From assembly GCA_947247005.1 (NCBI GenBank), contig OX365956.1, positions 13,598,089 through 13,662,088 of the forward strand: DNA of 64,000 nucleotides, given 5' to 3'. Position numbers and translations under genes: made by a program. The notes below the pieces were generated by a model, which worked only from the letters and a program-made list of their open reading frames with translations, was not told where the DNA came from and did no database searches. Positions 59,801 through 64,000 of this stretch are shown here, one piece after another. The stretch is from Spisula solida. Taxonomy: Eukaryota > Mollusca > Bivalvia > Venerida > Mactridae. Positions within the stretch are counted from its first letter, which is position 1; each line of letters begins with the position of its first letter.

Positions 59801-62331
59801 AATCGGTACATTTATCGGTTTTATCGGCTACATTCTCAGTATATTCGTCTCAAATCTGTACCTGTTGTATGTAACCATGGGACTCGTTGCAGGTAAGTGT
59901 AAAATTCGTTACAGCGACAGTGGTTTAAAACGACATTTACTACAACGATATTCATTACAACGACATTCGTTACGAAGACATTCGTTACAACGACTTTCGT
60001 TACGAAGACATTCATTACAACGACTTGCTTTACGAAGACATTCGTTACAACGACTTGCGTTACGAAGACATTCGTTACAACTACTTTCGTTACGAAGACA
60101 TTCATTACAACGACTTGCGTTACGAAGACATTCGTTACAACAACTTTCGTTGCTAAAGTGACGGACATCACGTGTGCCAATCTGTACAGATTCAAAACCA
60201 TTAAATAAATTTGTTCTTTGACAATGATAATAACGACTTTATTTATTGTGGATTACATAATATTATTTGACAGTAATATCAAGGTTCAATATTGTCCACT
60301 GGAAAAGAAAATGAACAGACTAACAAACAATATAATAAACAATAACAATAAAACACGCATGCAAGCATAGTTCCACGGAGATAACCCTAGATCTATCAAT
60401 AAATAAACATGCATAATATAAACACTGCATGGTCCACTGACCACTTATCATCAGTGATGATTTAAAGAGTGTTAAGTAAGTATCTATCTATCTAACTGTC
60501 GTGAGATAACTCTGCAGGGAACAGGTTTCAAATGAAATACAGCGTAATAAATGTATATTTTATACTATACTACAGGTTGTGGGTTCGGAATGATATTTCT
60601 CTCAGCTATTGTGATAGTGACCCAATATTTCATCAAGTACAGAGCTATTGCCTGTGGGATAGGACTCTCTGGTGCTGGTGTCGGTGCTTTTGTGTTTAGG
60701 TGAGTATTGTATGATAGCTGATTTATGCCATGTCGTATTTTCGCTTTTTCGCCACAACAAAGCGAAAATGTAACAAAGCAAAGATACGACAAAGTAAACT
60801 TTTTCGCATTGTTACATTTTCGCTTTGTCGTGGCGAAAAAGCGACATGGCATAAATCAGCCACCAAAGTATTTGCCTTTCGCTTGGAGCAATCAATTCAA
60901 TTTTACAACACCAATATATGATGAGCGTCCTCCATTGTCGAGCGGTTATGGTCAATCCGATTGCCCCCTCAGCGCAAGGGCTTACATCTTACATATGATG
61001 TAGAATCTGTATGACATTGCTCAATGTCCTGTGAAAACATTACGTCATAATTTCAAGTGCAATGTGCTTTTTGTCAGTAACGTATTGCTTAAAGTCCAGT
61101 ATTTGAACCACTACGTAGCGTGCATGTTGCTGAATGTCCCGGAGATTGGTTACTCTAAGAGCAACTTAAACTAAAAAAAATAAAGTTGACCAATTGCCGT
61201 CCTTTATTTTGTCACGAGATTAACTGAAAAGTTTAATGTTAAGTTGTTCATTGTCTCTACCAGTCGTTCTTATATGATCCAATGTCCAGATCAACCAATG
61301 AAACCGCGTTATTTCGGTAATGTTTTGTCCAAACTCCAGGTGTGCAACTAATACATCAAATGTTGCTCAACGTCCAAATTCGGGATAACACACTTTTTCA
61401 AAACGGACGTTTTTACGTCAATTTTAAGGCAGAATAATGAATGCAGTGAGACGAATGAAGCCATAGTACTATATCTACGTTTTGAAAATCTTAAAATCGG
61501 TTGACATAAAGATATTTGACAAAGTCAAATGTTCAAACCTAATTTTCTCCAAAACATGATTTTGGCACTTTGATCACAATTAGAACCAGCCGACGAAATT
61601 TTGTATACCCAAACTAATATTAAAATGGACGACTTTTAAAGTTATTACATATTGTAACTGCCTGCTTATATGTATTTGAGTCTAATTAAAACCACAACAG
61701 CATAAAGGTGTGAACACCCGTTAAAATCAGCATTTCAAGATGATTATATATTTTTTCAGTCCTCTTGTTGAAAAACTACTAGATGTATTCGGTTGGCGTG
61801 GAACTGTAGCAATATTATCAGCAATAATCCTCAACTGTATCGTCGCTGCCTTGTCCTTTAAGCCACTTCAGAAACAGGGAGTTTCAGTTACATTAACCGA
61901 AGATGACGAGAAATATAACAATCCTGATACAAAACTTGACAATACGTCATTGGAAGATGACGATAAATATGACAATATACTAGATTCTGACGTCACAGAA
62001 GAGCATGCAGGAGAAAAACTGTTACAATTACACCAAACTGTGGATTATGACAGGGACAAGGATGCCATTATGAAATCTAATGAAATATATATTATAAATG
62101 ATAGTACCACGTTTGATGAAAATGTTACAATAGAATTTGTTCAGTCGAATAAAATAAAAGGAACAATGTTGGGAAAGCATGGTGGAGACGTAGTGTCATG
62201 TTCATTGCTCACCAGGCAAATGTTGTTGATGAAAAATATGGAATTCATAGCTTTCATATTGTCACAGTTTCTGTTCTTTTTTGGATTCTATTTGCCATTT
62301 ATTTATATTCCGGGAAAAGCATATCAAGCAG
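56802..62331 (+). CDS. Second monocarboxylate-transporter-like gene (SLC16 family), exons 1-4, 3' part outside the window
   Basis: Exons 56802-57021, 59749-59892, 60576-60699 and 61760-62331 give 353 complete codons with GT-AG introns. Exon sizes 144 and 124 and the phases 1, 1, 2, 1 are the same as in the first transporter gene. The ATG has a strong context (AAAATGG), and an acceptor-like TTTTCAG stands 14 nt before it. The protein covers TM1-TM7. Before TM1 it has DGKLGW in place of the usual D-G-G-W, TM1 contains HMITHGIVYSFG as in the paralogue (VHVITHGFIYTFG), and the TM4-TM5 motif reads YFIKYRAIACGIGLSGAGVG. The cytoplasmic loop is acidic with a doubled D-D-x-K-Y motif. TM8-TM12 should be encoded by four further exons downstream of 64000. 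The substrate cannot be inferred. Confidence 0.88.
57386..57602 (+). repeat. Dispersed repeat family A, copy 4, intron 1
   Basis: It reads GGGTCATTCAGCTAGTTA to CCTGACTTAATATAATC as in 33344-33600 but carries an internal duplication of about 60 bp (GGGCATTGTG(C/T)CTTTGTGTG occurs twice). Confidence 0.75.
57631..58242 (+). repeat. Perfect tandem duplication of 306 bp, intron 1
   Basis: 57631-57936 and 57937-58242 are identical at every base I compared, including an AAAT microsatellite of the same length. It starts GTATATTGTATGTATGCTGT. Confidence 0.92.
58840..59330 (+). repeat. Degenerate GTCCGTCGT-type repeats and a duplicated 45-bp block, intron 1
   Basis: GTCCGTCGT(C/T)TGTA(G/C)GTC and GTTAGGCGT recur between 58920 and 59045. 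CATGCATAAAGGTCAGGATC occurs at about 59066 and again at 59298 with its flanks. A 135-codon open frame (58750-59157) runs through it but spans these repeats. Confidence 0.6.
59386..59533. mobile_element. TA-flanked palindromic MITE, intron 1
   Basis: GGCCTTTTCGACTGGGCTGT and its near-complement form the ends, with TA on both sides. The inner arms TCTGGTTCCCGT and ACGGGAACCAGA also pair. Confidence 0.75.
59904..60155 (+). repeat. Minisatellite of alternating 15-bp half-units, intron 2
   Basis: TTCGTTACGAAGACA and TTCGTTACAACGACT alternate about seven to eight times, starting 12 nt after the exon 2 donor. The half-unit resembles ATTCGTTACAACGACATTT in the interior of the family G MITEs. Confidence 0.88.
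60716..60863. mobile_element. Near-perfect palindromic MITE (family J), intron 3
   Basis: AGCTGATTTATGCCATGTCG at the left pairs with CGACATGGCATAAATCAGCC at the right. The arms extend about 60 bp (CGCCACAACAAAGCGAAAAT and complement) around a small centre. It starts only 17 nt after the exon 3 boundary. Confidence 0.85.
60864..61759 (+). other. Remainder of intron 3
   Basis: About 900 bp with recurring short words such as CAATGTCC and AATGTCC, but no clear array, exon or element. Confidence 0.4.
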
Positions 62332-62481
62332 GTAAGTTATTTGGTTTAAACAGTATTTATTTCAAATCTGTTTTTGCATATAGAAGTGTGACTTACACTA
62401 GTCGAGTGTTCTAGATAGTCCCAGTCCAATATCAGTACGGATCGAAACGGCGGTCCCGAAAAGTGCCGGAACCCAGCGAAA

Positions 62482-64000
62482 AACAAACACGACATTTACA
62501 TGGACGAGCCCGCATAAACACGACAGCTACATGGACGATCCCCGTACAAACACGACAGCTATATGGACGAGCCCGCACAAAACGACAGCTACTTTGACGA
62601 TCCACGTACAAACACGACAGCTACTTTGAACATCCCCGTACAAACACGACGGCTACTTTGACATTCCCCGTACAAACACGACAGCTACATGGACGATCCC
62701 CGTACAAACACGACAGCTATATGGACGAGCCCGCACAAAACGACAGCTACTTTGACGATCCCCGTACAAACACGACAGCTACTTTGAACATCCCCGTACA
62801 AACACGACAGCTCTTTTGACGATCCCCGCCTAAACACGACAGCTACTTTGACGATCCCCGTACAAACACGACAGCTACTTTGACGATCCCGTACAAACAC
62901 AACAGCTACTTTGACGATCCCCGCACAAACACGACAGCTACTTTGACGATCCCCGTACAAACACGACAGCTACTTTGACGATCCCCGTACAAACACGACA
63001 GCTACTTTGACGATCCCCGTACAAACACGACAGTTACTTTGACGTGCCCGTACAAACACTTTCAAACACGACAGCTACAAAGACGAACCCGTACAAACAC
63101 GACAGCTACTTTGACGATCCCCGTACAAACACGACAGCTACTTTGACGATCCCGTACAAACACAACAGCTACTTTGACGATCCCCGCACAAACACGACAG
63201 CTACTTTGACGATCCCCGTACAAACACGACAGCTACTTTGACGATCCCCGCACAAACACGACAGCTACTTTGACGATCCCCGTACAAACACGACAGTTAC
63301 TTTGACGTGCCCCGTACAAACACGACAGCTACTTTGAACATCCCCGTACAAACACGACAGCTACATTGACGATCCCCGTACAAACACGACAGCTACATTG
63401 ACGATCCAAGCACAAACACGACAGCTACTTTGACGTGCCCGTACAAACACTTTCAAACACGACAGCTACAAAGACGAACCCGTACAAACACTTTCAAACA
63501 CGACAGCTACAAAGACGAACCCGTACAAACTCGTTTAAACACGACAGCTACAAAGACGAACTCGTACAAACTCGTTTAAACACGACATCTACAAAGACGA
63601 ACCCGTACAAACTCGTTCAAACACGACAGCTACAAAGACGATCCCCGTACAAACACTTTCAAACACGACAGCTACAAAGACGAACCCGTACACACACTTT
63701 CAAACACGACAGCTACAAAGACGAACCCGTACAAACTCGTTCAAACACGACAGCTACAAAGACGATCCCCGTACAAACACGACAGCTACTTTGACGATCC
63801 CCGTACAAACACGACAGCTACTTTGACGATCCCCGTACAAACACGACAGCTACATTGACGATCCAAGCACAAACACGACAGCTACTTTGACGTGCCCGTA
63901 CAAACACTTTCAAACACGACAGCTACAAAGACGCGCCCGTACAAACACTTTCAAACACGACAGCTACAAAGACGTGCCCGTACACACACTTTCAAACACG
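62482..64000 (+). repeat. Minisatellite with 32-bp unit and higher-order structure, intron 4, running off the window
   Basis: The basic unit ACAAACACGACAGCTACTTT followed by GACGATCCCCGT is repeated more than 40 times. A second type inserts TTTCAAACAC and reads CTACAAAGACGAACCC, giving units of about 41 bp, and dominates after 63440. A variant block with CCCGTACAAACACAACAG recurs 263 bp apart (62884 and 63147). Confidence 0.92.

Noticed and set aside
59893..60161. Apparent extension of transporter exon 2 with an HSLRR/HSLQR repeat
   Set aside because: The GTAAGTG donor at 59893 and the match to the paralogue's exon length show this is an intronic minisatellite.
62685..63794. Open frames with repeated S-C-R-V-C or N-T-T-A-T patterns
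   Set aside because: They are minisatellite translations. The unit is repeated DNA in an intron, not a repeat protein.

Overview
The window looks like nuclear DNA from a mollusc, most probably a bivalve. The support is AT-rich sequence, spliced genes with GT-AG introns, a pair of intronless Cys-loop receptor genes of the nicotinic type (a family strongly expanded in lophotrochozoans), tRNA-derived SINEs with a conserved central block, RTE- and L2/CR1-like LINE relics, mariner relics, and a dense population of TA-flanked MITEs. The species was not identified. There is no bacterial gene organisation and no CRISPR.

Layout. 1-15 kb: two head-to-head intronless nicotinic-receptor-like genes (minus strand 2131-3432; plus strand 12211-13500). 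Between them lies a small three-exon gene, which no long open frame reveals. It is predicted to encode a 70-residue secreted peptide precursor (exons 7807-7816, 8983-9060, 9736-9860). 15-29 kb: mostly repeats (mariner relic, MITEs, foldback elements, a SINE), with a few orphan coding-like exons, the best at 20687-20953 on the minus strand. 29-39.4 kb: a complete eight-exon monocarboxylate-transporter-like (SLC16/MFS) gene of 488 codons. 39.4-56 kb: transposons nested in one another, a minisatellite abutting a LINE, an about 188-bp satellite, and a CpG-rich NRF1-like promoter candidate at about 50.01 kb. 56.8-64 kb: the first four exons of a second SLC16-like gene with the same exon phases as the first. 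Its remaining exons lie beyond the window, behind a minisatellite that runs off the end.

How the genes relate. The receptor pair are paralogues that share a 180-bp tract of 98% identity over M1-M2. The flanks of that tract are only about 63% and 77% identical, a pattern typical of gene conversion. Both have lost principal-face aromatic residues of the acetylcholine pocket but keep cation-channel features, so their ligand is uncertain. The two transporters are an old tandem duplication. They keep the SLC16 signatures and the TM8 arginine but not the TM8 aspartate of the proton-coupled lactate carriers. I see no operon-like or pathway link between the receptors, the peptide and the transporters.

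Limits: exon models come from reading frames and splice consensus only; there are no transcripts and no database searches. Element boundaries are exact where a target-site duplication or a sister copy fixes them and approximate otherwise.
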